A stretch of 64,000 bases of DNA from an uncultured Myxococcales bacterium (GTDB taxonomy: Bacteria; Myxococcota_A; Polyangia; Polyangiales; Polyangiaceae). The notes beneath the pieces were generated by a model. It saw only the letters and a program-made list of their open reading frames with translations. It was not told the DNA's origin and did not search any database. The position numbers were made by a program, and so were the translations under genes. The stretch lies in assembly GCA_937949945.1 (NCBI GenBank), contig CALFEQ010000138.1:27383-91382 (forward strand), in the 5' to 3' direction. Positions 35,706 to 44,596 of this stretch are shown piece after piece (positions within the stretch are counted from its first letter, which is position 1; each line of letters starts with the position of its first letter).

Positions 35706-37670
35706 TCATCGAGCAGCCATCGGCGAGGGTTCTCCCGCCGACGACAGCGCGTGCCGCGCGACCGCGCGCACCTCGGGGTCCGGATCGTTCTTCGCCGCCC
35801 AGGCGATCGCCTCGCCCGCGCCCTCGATCTTGTCCGCATGCCTGACGACGAGGGCGAGCGCTTGGTTGCGGACCGCCTTCGACGGGTCGGTGCGGAGCAC
35901 CGCGAGGATCACCTCGGCGAACGCGCGGATGTCGCGGAACGAGATCGCGGTCAGCACGGCGATGCGCACGCGCGGCTCGGGGTTCGTCACGAGTCCGGCG
36001 ACGAGGAGCTCGTCGACCTCGGCCCCCGCGATGAAGCGGAGCGCCCCGTACGCGGCCGCGCGGATCTCCCAGCTCTCGTGCGTGAGGTATCGCTGAATCA
36101 CCGGGAGGGCACGCGGATCGGCGGCGTTGCCGATCGCCTCGAGGTAGAGGACGACGTCGCCCACCGTGGTCGCGCCCTCGAGCAGCGCGAGGAGCGTGTC
36201 GAGCGCGGAGCTCGCGGCGGCCGGCTCGCTGGCGCGCACCTCGCGGATCTGATTGCCGAGCGCCAGCGTGCTCGCGCTGCGCTGAGCCGGATCGCTCGAG
36301 CGGATCCCCGCCTCCGTCGCCTTCATCGCCTCGGGCGTGGGGTTCGGCGAGAGGCCGAGCCCCACGACGGCACCGACGCGCGTCTCCGACGGTGCCTCGC
36401 TCGCACGCATCACCGATACGAGCGCCCGCTGCGCCTCGGGCGTCCCCGCCGCGCTGAGGCCGCCGACGATGATGCGCGAGGTCACGTCGTGGGGCCGCTT
36501 CAGTACGGCGTCACGCGCCTCCGCGGCGGCCTTCGGATCGAGGCGGAACAGCGCCTCGAGACGCGTCAGCATCACGTGCGCCCGCCGCTGATCGTCCCTC
36601 GATTCGGGCGAGAGCGACTCGAGCTCGGCGAGCATCTTGCGGAAGTCGGCCCCTGCGACGCGGCTCTTGTCCATCCGAGCCGACGCGGCAGCGAGCTGCT
36701 CGCGATGATCGAACGTGCTCGCCTCGAGCTTCGCGCCTTCGCGGTCGAACGCGTCGGCGAGCTCGGGCGCCTCGTCGATCTTCACCAGCGTCGCGGAGAC
36801 CTTCGACGCCATCGAGAGCTCGTAGCTCTGCTTCGGCAAGGACACGACGAGGGTCTCGTCCTCGTCCACGGAGCGCGGCCAGCCGTCGGGCTCCAGCGCG
36901 ACGGTCCCGCGCGACGCGACCTCGTAGCTGCCGACCTCCGCGACCGGCACGAGCCCGTTCGCGCTCTGGACGCGCGTGTACTGCTGCTTGGTCTTGCGAA
37001 CGGTGGGGAGCGTCCCGGCGCAGGAGTATCCGGCGATGTACTCGCCCGTGCCGTCTTGCTCGACGGCGAGCCACTCCACTCGCTCGGGTCGATCCGGCGC
37101 GACGAACTGCATCGACGCGAGGACCGCGCGGAGCTGCTCGCGCGTCTCGCCGTCGATCGTCTCGTCGAACCGGAACGAGACCACCCGCCCCGCACGATCG
37201 AGCGTCACGAAGAACGGGCGGCGGAGCTGGGCGGTGTCGATGTCCAGCGGCGAGCTCGCGCCGCTGCTCGAGAGGTGCGCGTCGCGCAGCTCGGCGTGGA
37301 GATGGACGACGTCCGCCTCCACGCCGGCGACCGTCAGCACGAGCGCGCCGTCGAGGCGAAGCTCGAAGCGCGTCTCGTGTGCTCCTTGCGTCCGAGGCGC
37401 GAGGCGGTACGCACGCGTGCTCTTGTACGTGTACGTCCGTCGCGCGCCGGCCCGCCATTCGCGCACCGGGACGGTCGGCTGCGGCTGCGCGACGGCGTGG
37501 AGACCGGGCGTCGCGGGCACCTCGCTCTCGGCGGAGCGCCCGGACGCCGAGGTCCGGACGGGAGCGTGGTCGTCGCGGACGAGGCTCCGAGCGCCCACGA
37601 TCGCGACGGCCACGCCGGCGAGAAGCGCACCGACGGCCAGGCGGCGGCGCGTGCTTCGAGCGAACGACAT
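35706..37670 (-). CDS. Vitellogenin-like (LLTP) N-terminal domain plus HEAT-repeat helical domain
   Basis: A 654-residue protein. A membrane anchor or signal spans ~10-28. Residues ~70-310 resemble the N-sheet of large lipid transfer proteins: YTYKSTRAY, then RPFFVTLDRAGRVVSFRFDE, QLRAVLASMQF, and a VEWLAVEQDGTGEYIAGYSC segment. Residues ~330-654 form helical repeats with HEAT-like signatures (WEIRAAAYGALRFI, PEPRVRIAVLTAISF, DPDPEVRAVARHAL), comparable to the LLTP helical domain. The order matches vitellogenin's first two modules, without the lipid-cavity sheets. I judged this by pattern, without a search. Its start is 13 bp downstream of the secreted partner's stop. Confidence 0.75.
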   Translation of the reverse strand: MSFARSTRRRLAVGALLAGVAVAIVGARSLVRDDHAPVRTSASGRSAESEVPATPGLHAVAQPQPTVPVREWRAGARRTYTYKSTRAYRLAPRTQGAHETRFELRLDGALVLTVAGVEADVVHLHAELRDAHLSSSGASSPLDIDTAQLRRPFFVTLDRAGRVVSFRFDETIDGETREQLRAVLASMQFVAPDRPERVEWLAVEQDGTGEYIAGYSCAGTLPTVRKTKQQYTRVQSANGLVPVAEVGSYEVASRGTVALEPDGWPRSVDEDETLVVSLPKQSYELSMASKVSATLVKIDEAPELADAFDREGAKLEASTFDHREQLAAASARMDKSRVAGADFRKMLAELESLSPESRDDQRRAHVMLTRLEALFRLDPKAAAEARDAVLKRPHDVTSRIIVGGLSAAGTPEAQRALVSVMRASEAPSETRVGAVVGLGLSPNPTPEAMKATEAGIRSSDPAQRSASTLALGNQIREVRASEPAAASSALDTLLALLEGATTVGDVVLYLEAIGNAADPRALPVIQRYLTHESWEIRAAAYGALRFIAGAEVDELLVAGLVTNPEPRVRIAVLTAISFRDIRAFAEVILAVLRTDPSKAVRNQALALVVRHADKIEGAGEAIAWAAKNDPDPEVRAVARHALSSAGEPSPMAAR

Positions 37671-37683
37671 CGATGGCTCCGGC

Positions 37684-38670
37684 TCACAAGCGCACGACGC
37701 CCTCGTCGTTCCAGACCTCGACCTTCTTCTGTCGGATTCCGTCCCACTCGAACAGCGTGATCGAGCCGACGCGCTTCCCCATGATCTTGCCGTACAGGTC
37801 GATGCTCCCGTAGAGCGCGTCGAACGTCAGATCCGAGCGCCCCGTCCAGTGGATCGTCTTCGCGTCCTCGAACACGGCCGAGACCTCCGAGGGGAGCTTG
37901 AGATCCATCAGGTTGATGGTTCCTTCGACGCCGGCCTCGGCGACGACCTTGCCGACCGAAGCGCCCGCGGTCACGTCGAGGTTCGTGAAGGGCGTACCGT
38001 CGAACCGCACGCCCGCGGTGCCGGCCTCGGCGCCGATCTTCACCCCGAACGATCCGACCGCCTCGGCGGACACGCTCACGGACAGCGGGCCGACCCCGAC
38101 GCCCGCCGACGCCTTGAAGATCCTCTGGGAGTAGGTCGGCTTCGCCTCCAGGCGCGCGGGCATCACGAAGTTGACGAGCACCTTGCCGACGGCCGAGATC
38201 GTGTAGCCGGCCCACGCCGACGTGCGGTCCGCCCGCGCGAAGCCTTCGAGCTCGAGGATGTCGACCTTCTCGTCGAACAGCTTCGCGGTCACCACGGCGT
38301 TGGCCGACGCCTCGAGGCTCCTTCCGACCTTGCCGCAGTACTCCTTGCGCTGGGATTCGTACGCCATCACGCAGCCGGTCTTGAACAGACCTGTCGTGGG
38401 GAGGCCCAGCTTCGAGAGCTTGGCGTCGCAGGCGGCGGGGGCCTCCTTCTCGGTCGGAAGCCAGTCGCAGACCTCGCGGTAATCGAACGTCTCGTAGTGG
38501 GCGCCGACGGTGAGGCCGCCGCCGAACTTCCCCTTCTCCTTGTAGTACGGGTAATCGTCGCCGCCCCGGACGAACGGGTCCGACGCAGCCTCCGCAGGGT
38601 TGCTGACGAGAGTGAACGCAGTCGCAAGCAAAGCAGCACAAGCGGACACGGCCACGTGCGTCTTCTTCAT
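37684..38670 (-). CDS. Secreted beta-rich protein upstream of the vitellogenin-like gene
   Basis: A 328-residue protein with a clear Sec signal, MKKTHVAVSACAALLATAFT, cleaved after AEA. The mature protein is predicted to be mostly beta strands with alternating hydrophobicity (IFKASAGVGVGPLSVSVSAE, FTNLDVTAGASVGKVVAEAG, LTFDALYGSIDLYGKIMG) and holds Cys pairs near the N-terminus. It might form a lipid-binding sheet, but that is inference. First gene of a likely operon with the vitellogenin-like gene. Confidence 0.75.
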   Translation of the reverse strand: MKKTHVAVSACAALLATAFTLVSNPAEAASDPFVRGGDDYPYYKEKGKFGGGLTVGAHYETFDYREVCDWLPTEKEAPAACDAKLSKLGLPTTGLFKTGCVMAYESQRKEYCGKVGRSLEASANAVVTAKLFDEKVDILELEGFARADRTSAWAGYTISAVGKVLVNFVMPARLEAKPTYSQRIFKASAGVGVGPLSVSVSAEAVGSFGVKIGAEAGTAGVRFDGTPFTNLDVTAGASVGKVVAEAGVEGTINLMDLKLPSEVSAVFEDAKTIHWTGRSDLTFDALYGSIDLYGKIMGKRVGSITLFEWDGIRQKKVEVWNDEGVVRL

Positions 38671-38845
38671 CTGAGCCCTTCTTCTCCCTGAAGCGGCCTC
38701 CGCGAGGCGCGCTCCGCGCGTTCGCGTCGGCTTCGCCGGCTTCCTGGAGCAGCCGGCGTGCCAGTCGAGACGCGCCGGAGACGCGCAGCCAAATGCCCGA
38801 AATCACGTGCTCGGTTCGCGACGACGGATCGTCGTCCGGGAGCGA

Positions 38846-38876
38846 TTGAACAATTCGTACAAGACGAATCGTTCAA
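38846..38876. promoter_or_regulatory. AT-rich inverted repeat between same-strand genes
   Basis: TTGAACAATTCGT (38846-38858) and ACGAATCGTTCAA (38864-38876) pair at 12 of 13 positions around 5 nt. It is just downstream of the FHA activator stop and 170 bp upstream of the secreted protein gene. It could be the activator's terminator or an operator for the lower operon. It stands out for its AT content. Confidence 0.5.
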
Positions 38877-38893
38877 CGCGCACCCTGTCCCGA

Positions 38894-40579
38894 TCAGCGC
38901 TTGCGCGGTCGCGGGACGTTGTACTTCTCGAGCCGCGCGATGAGCGTGCCGCGCGCGATTCCGAGCATGCGCGCCGCTTGGGTCTGGTTGCCGGCACACG
39001 CCTCGAGCGCGGCGAGCACGCGCCTTCGCTCTTCGTCCTCGGCGTCGTCTTCCGTCGAGGGCAGCTCGGGGAGCGTCATCGCGGGAGGACGCGGAAGCGC
39101 GAGATGCTCGGGTGAGAGCGTATCGCCCTCGCAGAAGAGCACCGCTCGCTCGATGACGTTCTTCAGCTCGCGGATGTTGCCCGGCCAGTCGTACGCGGTG
39201 AGCGCGGCCACCGTCTCGGGCGCGAAGCGGAGCGGAGGACGGCCTGCCGCGCGGCGCGCCTCGTCCGCGAAGCGAACGGCGAGCGGCTCGATCTCGGCGA
39301 CGCGCTCGCGAAGCGGCGGAATGACGAGCGTGACCCCGTTGAGCCGGAAGTACAGGTCCTGGCGGAAGCGGCCCGCGCGCACCTCCGCCTCGAGGTCGCG
39401 GTTGGTCGCGGCCACGAAGCGGACGTCGATCGGTCGCGGTCGGAGCGAGCCGACCCGGAGCACCTCCCGCTTCTCGAGCACGCGGAGCAGCTTCGCCTGC
39501 ATCGACAGCGGCATCTCGCCGACCTCGTCGAGGAAGACGACGCCTCCGCTGGCGGCCTCGAGCAGCCCCGGCTTGTCGGAGGTCGCGCCCGTGAACGCGC
39601 CCTTCTCGTGTCCGAACAGCTCGCTCTCGAGGAGCGGCTCGGAGAGCGCCGCGCAGTTCAGACAGACGAGCGGCGCCCGCGCGCGAGGAGAGCGCGCGTG
39701 GATGGTGCTCGCCATCACCTCCTTGCCGACGCCGGTCTCTCCGAGGATGAGGACGTTGATGTGCGAGGCCGCGACGCGATCGACCATCGCCCAGAGCTTC
39801 GCCATCGGATCCGCTCCGCCCGTCGGCGCCGCGGGCGCCGCGACGACGGCGGGACGCGGTTCGACCGGCGCGGCCGCGATGGGCTCCTCCGCGACGACGT
39901 CGACGGCGGCGTCGATGCCGGCGCGGCGAAGCGCGCCCGCGACCGCGTCCGCCGTGATCGGCCACGCATCGTCGCGCGCGACGATCATCAGACGACGATC
40001 GACGGGTCCGGTCTCCGCGATCACGGTCGTGTCGTCGCACACCTCGTCGAGGATGCGATCGAACCGTGCGAGGAGCTCGCGCGTGGAGGGGTCGGCCTCT
40101 CCCCAGGTCGACGGCGCCCCTGGGCCGAGCGGGACTCTCAGCACGACCTGCAAGACTCGGACGCGCTCGCCTCGCGAGCGCGCCATCGCCACGTGCCGCT
40201 CGAAGGACGCACGCCCGTGGAGACGAGGGCGGCCGGCGGACTCGCGCGCAGGCTCCACCATGAGGACCGTCGATCCGAAGCGAACGACGTCACCGATCGC
40301 GAGCGGCACGGGCTCGTCCGGCGGGAGCTGCCGCGTGCCGAGGAACGATCCGTTCCTGCTCCCTTTGTCGACGACGGCGATCGCACCGTTCTCGACGCGG
40401 ACCACGAGGTGACAGCGCGAGACCTTGGGATCGTCGACGACGACGTCGCAGTCCTCCGCGCGCCCGAGCGTGATCTCCCCGGACGCAGGGAGGGGACGCG
40501 CGAGCGCGCAGCCGGCGCCCATCACGACGAGCGAGAGCTCGTGCGGAGCTCGTGCGCGCGCTTCGCGAGGAAGATCCAT
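38894..40579 (-). CDS. FHA-domain sigma-54-dependent transcriptional activator
   Basis: A 561-residue protein. The FHA domain (~36-105) shows ITLGRAEDCDVVV, RCHLVVRV and GSRNGSFLG. A ~130-residue linker region (~115-235) may be a degenerate sensory domain. The AAA+ module has GETGVGKEVMA, the intact GAFTGA loop (HEKGAFTGATS), and VVFLDEVGEMP. The Fis-type helix-turn-helix is NQTQAARMLGIARGTLIARL. It ends the operon that begins with a Ser/Thr kinase, so phospho-dependent control by that kinase is the obvious model. Confidence 0.94.
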   Translation of the reverse strand: MDLPREARARAPHELSLVVMGAGCALARPLPASGEITLGRAEDCDVVVDDPKVSRCHLVVRVENGAIAVVDKGSRNGSFLGTRQLPPDEPVPLAIGDVVRFGSTVLMVEPARESAGRPRLHGRASFERHVAMARSRGERVRVLQVVLRVPLGPGAPSTWGEADPSTRELLARFDRILDEVCDDTTVIAETGPVDRRLMIVARDDAWPITADAVAGALRRAGIDAAVDVVAEEPIAAAPVEPRPAVVAAPAAPTGGADPMAKLWAMVDRVAASHINVLILGETGVGKEVMASTIHARSPRARAPLVCLNCAALSEPLLESELFGHEKGAFTGATSDKPGLLEAASGGVVFLDEVGEMPLSMQAKLLRVLEKREVLRVGSLRPRPIDVRFVAATNRDLEAEVRAGRFRQDLYFRLNGVTLVIPPLRERVAEIEPLAVRFADEARRAAGRPPLRFAPETVAALTAYDWPGNIRELKNVIERAVLFCEGDTLSPEHLALPRPPAMTLPELPSTEDDAEDEERRRVLAALEACAGNQTQAARMLGIARGTLIARLEKYNVPRPRKR

Positions 40580-40590
40580 CGGGGATCTTC
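40570..40590 (-). promoter_or_regulatory. Hairpin enclosing the FHA activator start codon
   Basis: GAAGATCC (40570-40577) and GGATCTTC (40583-40590) are exact reverse complements with a 5-nt loop. The start codon lies at 40577-40579, partly inside the loop. If it forms in mRNA it could limit translation initiation. Seen in sequence only. Confidence 0.4.
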
Positions 40591-40603
40591 GAGGATAACG
40601 CGA

Positions 40604-41938
40604 CTACTTCGTATACGGAGCGACGAACGCCTTGCCCGGCTGCGCCGCCGACGGCGCGCACGCGCCGCCCGGGAGCGGAGGATCGATGTCGCCGAGGTCG
40701 GCGTCGCATGTGTCGACGACGAGGAGGATCCTACCGAGGCCGCCCTTGCCGCCGTTGCCGCCCGACGCCGTACCGCCGGCGCCGCCGACGGCGCTCACCT
40801 CGCCACGGATCACGATCGACGGCGCTTCGAGCACGACGAGACCTCCCGATCCGCCGCCGCCTCCGCCGCCTGCGAAGCCCTGCACCGATCCACCGGCGCC
40901 GCCGTTCGCGCGGATCGCGCCGTTGATCACGATCTTGGTCGCGGACGATACGCGGACCGCGCCGCCCCCGCCTCCGCCGCCTCCGCCGCCTCCGCACCGG
41001 CCGAGGATCGCGCCGCCGCCGCCACCGCTCGAGCCCGGGCGAAACGTGTCACGCTCGACGGCGAGATCCGAGATCGCGAGCGCGCCGATCGATCCGCCGC
41101 CGCCTCCTGCGCCCGTACCCGCGCCACCCGCGTAGACGCCGCCGTCCGGCTCGCCGCCTTCGGCCGGCCCGCCGTCCGGCATCGCGCCGAGACCTCCGGT
41201 ACCGATCCCGTCGACCGACGCGCCCGCGCCTCCGGCGGCGTCGGTCGATCCTCCGCCGCCGCCTCCCGCGACGCCACCACCGCCGCCGCCACCTCCGGGC
41301 CCCGTGCCCGCCGAGTTGACGGCGCCCGCGCCGCCGCCGCGATCGCCGCCGGCGCCGCACGGCCCGGAGCCGGCCTCGCCCGCGACGCCCGCGACGGCGC
41401 CGAGGCCGCCCGGCCCTCCGGGTCGACACGGCAGGCCCGCGTCGCCGGGCTCGCCCGCGATCGGGCTCGCGAGCACACCGCCGCCGCCGTTTCCGCTGTT
41501 GCAGCCGCCGGTGACCTGCGTCCCGCCACCGCCGGCGCCGCCGGAGACGTCGATCACGCCGTCGATGACGACGTCGCCCGTCGCGAACAGCTCGAGCACG
41601 CCGCGGTTGTTCGCGGCGAGGCGGAGCGTCGTGTTCGACGGGATCGCGATCGTCAAGAACTCGTACCTCGCTTCGTCGAGCTCGACGATCTCGGCGTCCG
41701 GCGCGAACGCGTCTCGATCGCTCGTGCCCGAATCGTCGGGGAGCGTTCCCCCGTCGACGGCGTCTCCGTCGTCGCTCGCGTCGACGCCACCTTCATGAAC
41801 GGTGCCGCCGCTCGCATCGACGCCGCCGTCGGTCTCGCTCGAGTCCGGCGTCCATGGAAGCGGCACCGTGAACGAGCACGCGACGAGCAACGCGAGCGAC
41901 GAGGTGAGAAGGGCCTTCGCTCGCCACGCGCGCGCCAT
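40604..41938 (-). CDS. Extremely glycine-rich lipoprotein
   Basis: A 444-residue protein. The signal (MARAWRAKALLTSSLALLVAC) has a lipobox. The first ~100 residues are Asp/Gly/Ser-rich. Then comes a short beta segment (TIAIPSNTTLRLAANNRGVL) and ~280 residues in which Gly makes up most positions (GGGGGGGGG runs, SGGGGGA). The pattern resembles myxobacterial Gly-rich surface proteins with repeated beta-turn motifs. The ATG overlaps the PEGA stop (TGATG), so translation is coupled. Confidence 0.8.
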   Translation of the reverse strand: MARAWRAKALLTSSLALLVACSFTVPLPWTPDSSETDGGVDASGGTVHEGGVDASDDGDAVDGGTLPDDSGTSDRDAFAPDAEIVELDEARYEFLTIAIPSNTTLRLAANNRGVLELFATGDVVIDGVIDVSGGAGGGGTQVTGGCNSGNGGGGVLASPIAGEPGDAGLPCRPGGPGGLGAVAGVAGEAGSGPCGAGGDRGGGAGAVNSAGTGPGGGGGGGGVAGGGGGGSTDAAGGAGASVDGIGTGGLGAMPDGGPAEGGEPDGGVYAGGAGTGAGGGGGSIGALAISDLAVERDTFRPGSSGGGGGAILGRCGGGGGGGGGGGAVRVSSATKIVINGAIRANGGAGGSVQGFAGGGGGGGSGGLVVLEAPSIVIRGEVSAVGGAGGTASGGNGGKGGLGRILLVVDTCDADLGDIDPPLPGGACAPSAAQPGKAFVAPYTK

Positions 41939-42942
41939 CACAGCTCCAAGACGAAACCGGGCGCGCGCGCGCTCTTGCTCGGCGTACGGTTGCCCAGCAC
42001 GAGGCCCACGACGGCGGTCACGGCTCCCGCGACCGCCGCGCCGATCGCGAGATTCACCAACAAGGCCGAGGTGTCGAGATCGCTCGACAGGTCACGATGC
42101 TCGTCGATGCACGACGAAGGTGCTCCGGGCACGGTGCACCGGGATTCGTAGTCGTCGAGCCTCGCCTGCCCCGCGACGCCCATTCCGATCGCGAGGCCGG
42201 TGCCGACCATCGCGACGGCCGCGCCGATCGGGACGAGCGGCGAAGGCGACGAGCTCGTCGCCGGACGTCGCGCGACGCGGCGGAACGGGAACGGAGCCGG
42301 CCGCTTCTCGGCGCGCGCGGCAGGCTGCTCGCTCTCGCTCGGAGCTCGCTCGAGGGTGATCGGGACCTCGACGACCGCTCCGCGCTCCACCTCGACCTTC
42401 GTGCTCCGATCGACGTAGCCGGGCGCGCCCGCCTCGACGTCCACGACGCCGGGCGACACGACGTACGGCGCGCCCCAGACCGCGCGCGGCACGTCGACGC
42501 CGCGCACACGCACGTGCGCGCCCTCCGGAGCCGGCTCGAGGCGGATGACGATGTGCCCCACGGCCGCCTTCGCGCGCTCGACGATGCCGCGGCACGCCTC
42601 GACGTGCTGCTCCTGCGCCGGATCGCCGGCCCCCTCCCGGACGCAGAGCTCCGCGGTCCCGAGCGCCTCGGCCGGCATCGACAGCGCCTCCTCTTCCTCG
42701 GCGATGAACCTGCGCAGCGACGGGCTCATGCCGATCTGGCCCGCGCGCCGCGCCAGATCGAGGGCGCGCGCGTGATCGCCGGCCTCGCGAGCGGCCTGCG
42801 CCTGCTCGATCAAGCCTCGCCGCGCGGCCACGTTGGCGTCCTCGATCGGCGCAGGCGCGTCGTCCGCGCGCGCATGCGGCGCGAGCGAGGTCGTCATGAC
42901 GCCCGACAGGACGAGAGCGATGGCGCGGAACGCGCGACGCAC
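41938..42942 (-). CDS. PEGA-domain protein with TPR-like N-terminus and TM segments
   Basis: A 334-residue protein from GTG 42942. The signal (VRRAFRAIALVLSGVM then PHARA) is Sec-like. Residues ~30-130 are helical (DHARALDLARRAGQIG). A PEGA domain (VRLEPAPEGAHVRVRGVDVP, then GYVDRSTKVEV) is followed by a basic Pro-rich region and two membrane segments near 235-255 and 290-315. PEGA proteins are commonly encoded beside myxobacterial Ser/Thr kinases. It starts 11 bp after the kinase stop, with AGGA within the kinase stop region. Confidence 0.85.
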   Translation of the reverse strand: MRRAFRAIALVLSGVMTTSLAPHARADDAPAPIEDANVAARRGLIEQAQAAREAGDHARALDLARRAGQIGMSPSLRRFIAEEEEALSMPAEALGTAELCVREGAGDPAQEQHVEACRGIVERAKAAVGHIVIRLEPAPEGAHVRVRGVDVPRAVWGAPYVVSPGVVDVEAGAPGYVDRSTKVEVERGAVVEVPITLERAPSESEQPAARAEKRPAPFPFRRVARRPATSSSPSPLVPIGAAVAMVGTGLAIGMGVAGQARLDDYESRCTVPGAPSSCIDEHRDLSSDLDTSALLVNLAIGAAVAGAVTAVVGLVLGNRTPSKSARAPGFVLEL

Positions 42943-42953
42943 GTCGCGGAATC

Positions 42954-44492
42954 CTACTCGATCTCGTAGCGGCCCGTGGTCGAAGATGGCGAAGGCCCCG
43001 GATTCGTCGTCCGCCGCGTGGGCTCGGCAGAGCTCCGCACGACGGCGCGCACGGTGGCCGACGGCGCGCTCCGCGGCGCGGGCGCCGCGCCGGCGTCCAC
43101 GGATTCGACCACGATCGACGCCGCCGCCGGCACGGTCGACGCTCGCTCGACGCTCGCCGATCCCTCCGCCGTGCTCGGCGCCGCGCTCGCGGCGGCTTCG
43201 GCGGAGACGGCGACGCGCTCCTCGGACGCGGCCGGCGCCGGCTCCGAAGCCACGCCCTTGTACGCCACGAGCGCGATCGCCGTCGCACCGACGATGCCGA
43301 CGCCGGCGAGCCAACGCGCCGACCACCGCCGCTCCCGGCCGTGCCCGTTCGGCACCGAAGCGGCGGCCGCGGGCGTGACCGGCGACTCGCTCGCCGGCGG
43401 CGCCTCTTCGATCGTCGCTCCTCCGGGCGCGCGCGCTCTCTCCAGAACGACCGTCGCGGGCGAGTCGGCGACCGTCTCGACGTCGGACGAGCGGGCCGCG
43501 TCCGAGCGGTCCGGGACGCCGACGGAGACGGTGAGCTCCGCGCCGCGACGCCGCTTCGCCTCCTCGTCGACGTCGGGCTTCAGGCTCGCGGTCGGGATCA
43601 CGCGGGGCGGCTCGTCCTCGAAGGCCGCCGCCCACGTCGACGCGGTCTCCGGGCTGGCGAAAGGAAGCAGCGCGCGACCGAGGGCCGCCATCGACGGGTA
43701 ACGATGCGCGGGCTCGCGGGCCATCGCCCTGTCGACGACGCGTTCGAGCTCCTCCGGCACGTCCGGGACGATCTCCGTCATGCGAGGACGATCCGCGAGC
43801 GTGATGCGCTGGAGGAGCTCGAACAGCGACTCGGCCTCGAACGGCCGCCGGCCGGTGATGCACTCGTGGAGGATGACTCCGAGCGACCACTGATCGGTCG
43901 GCGCGCCCACGTTCTTGCTGTTCAGCGCCTGCTCCGGAGACATGTACTTCGGAGTCCCGAGCATGACGCCGGTCTCGGTCACGCCGAGGTCGGCGTCGAT
44001 CTTCGAGATGCCGAAGTCGAGCAGCTTCGGGTGCGGCGCGCCGTGCGGCGTGCGCACGAGGAAGACGTTGTCGGGCTTGAGATCGCGATGGACGATCCCC
44101 GCGGCGTGCGCGGCGGCGATCGCGGAGACGATCGGCAGCAAGAGGTCGACCGCGCGGCGCACTTCGAGGCGTTTCTCGCGTGCCAGCAGGGCCCCGAGCG
44201 ACTCGCCCTCGAGGTACTCCATCACGAGGTAAGGGACGCCCTCCGCGGTGCCGACGTCCGAGATCGTGACGACGTGCGGATGCTCGATCCGCGCGACCGC
44301 CTTGCCCTCCCGCATGAATCGCTCGAGGACGGTCGGGTTCTCGGCGAAGCGGCGGGGGAGCGCCTTGAGGGCGACGCGTCGATCGAGCTCCACGTGCCGC
44401 GCCTCGTAGACCGTACCCATCCCGCCCGAGCCGAGCACGCGCACCACTCGGTAGCGACCGAAGACCTTCCCGGGAGGGATGGACGCCAGCAC
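42954..44492 (-). CDS. Membrane-anchored Ser/Thr protein kinase (PknB type)
   Basis: A ~512-residue protein from GTG 44492; a TTG at 44555 is the alternative. Kinase motifs: LGSGGMGTVYEA, VALKALP, HRDLKPDNV, DFGISK, GTPKYMSPEQ and DQWSLGVIL. An Ala/Pro-rich linker leads to one transmembrane helix (WLAGVGIVGATAIALVAY) and a ~100-residue extracytoplasmic tail of low complexity with no PASTA repeats. First gene of the kinase, PEGA, Gly-rich and FHA-activator operon. Confidence 0.94.
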   Translation of the reverse strand: MLASIPPGKVFGRYRVVRVLGSGGMGTVYEARHVELDRRVALKALPRRFAENPTVLERFMREGKAVARIEHPHVVTISDVGTAEGVPYLVMEYLEGESLGALLAREKRLEVRRAVDLLLPIVSAIAAAHAAGIVHRDLKPDNVFLVRTPHGAPHPKLLDFGISKIDADLGVTETGVMLGTPKYMSPEQALNSKNVGAPTDQWSLGVILHECITGRRPFEAESLFELLQRITLADRPRMTEIVPDVPEELERVVDRAMAREPAHRYPSMAALGRALLPFASPETASTWAAAFEDEPPRVIPTASLKPDVDEEAKRRRGAELTVSVGVPDRSDAARSSDVETVADSPATVVLERARAPGGATIEEAPPASESPVTPAAAASVPNGHGRERRWSARWLAGVGIVGATAIALVAYKGVASEPAPAASEERVAVSAEAAASAAPSTAEGSASVERASTVPAAASIVVESVDAGAAPAPRSAPSATVRAVVRSSAEPTRRTTNPGPSPSSTTGRYEIE

Positions 44493-44596
44493 GCTAGAAA
44501 TGTCACCACACCGCGCCGCCGTCGTCGACGAGACGAGCTCGAGCGAGGCGCGCAAACCGCTTGACGCGACCGGCCTCGCTCGACCAGCCTGCCACC

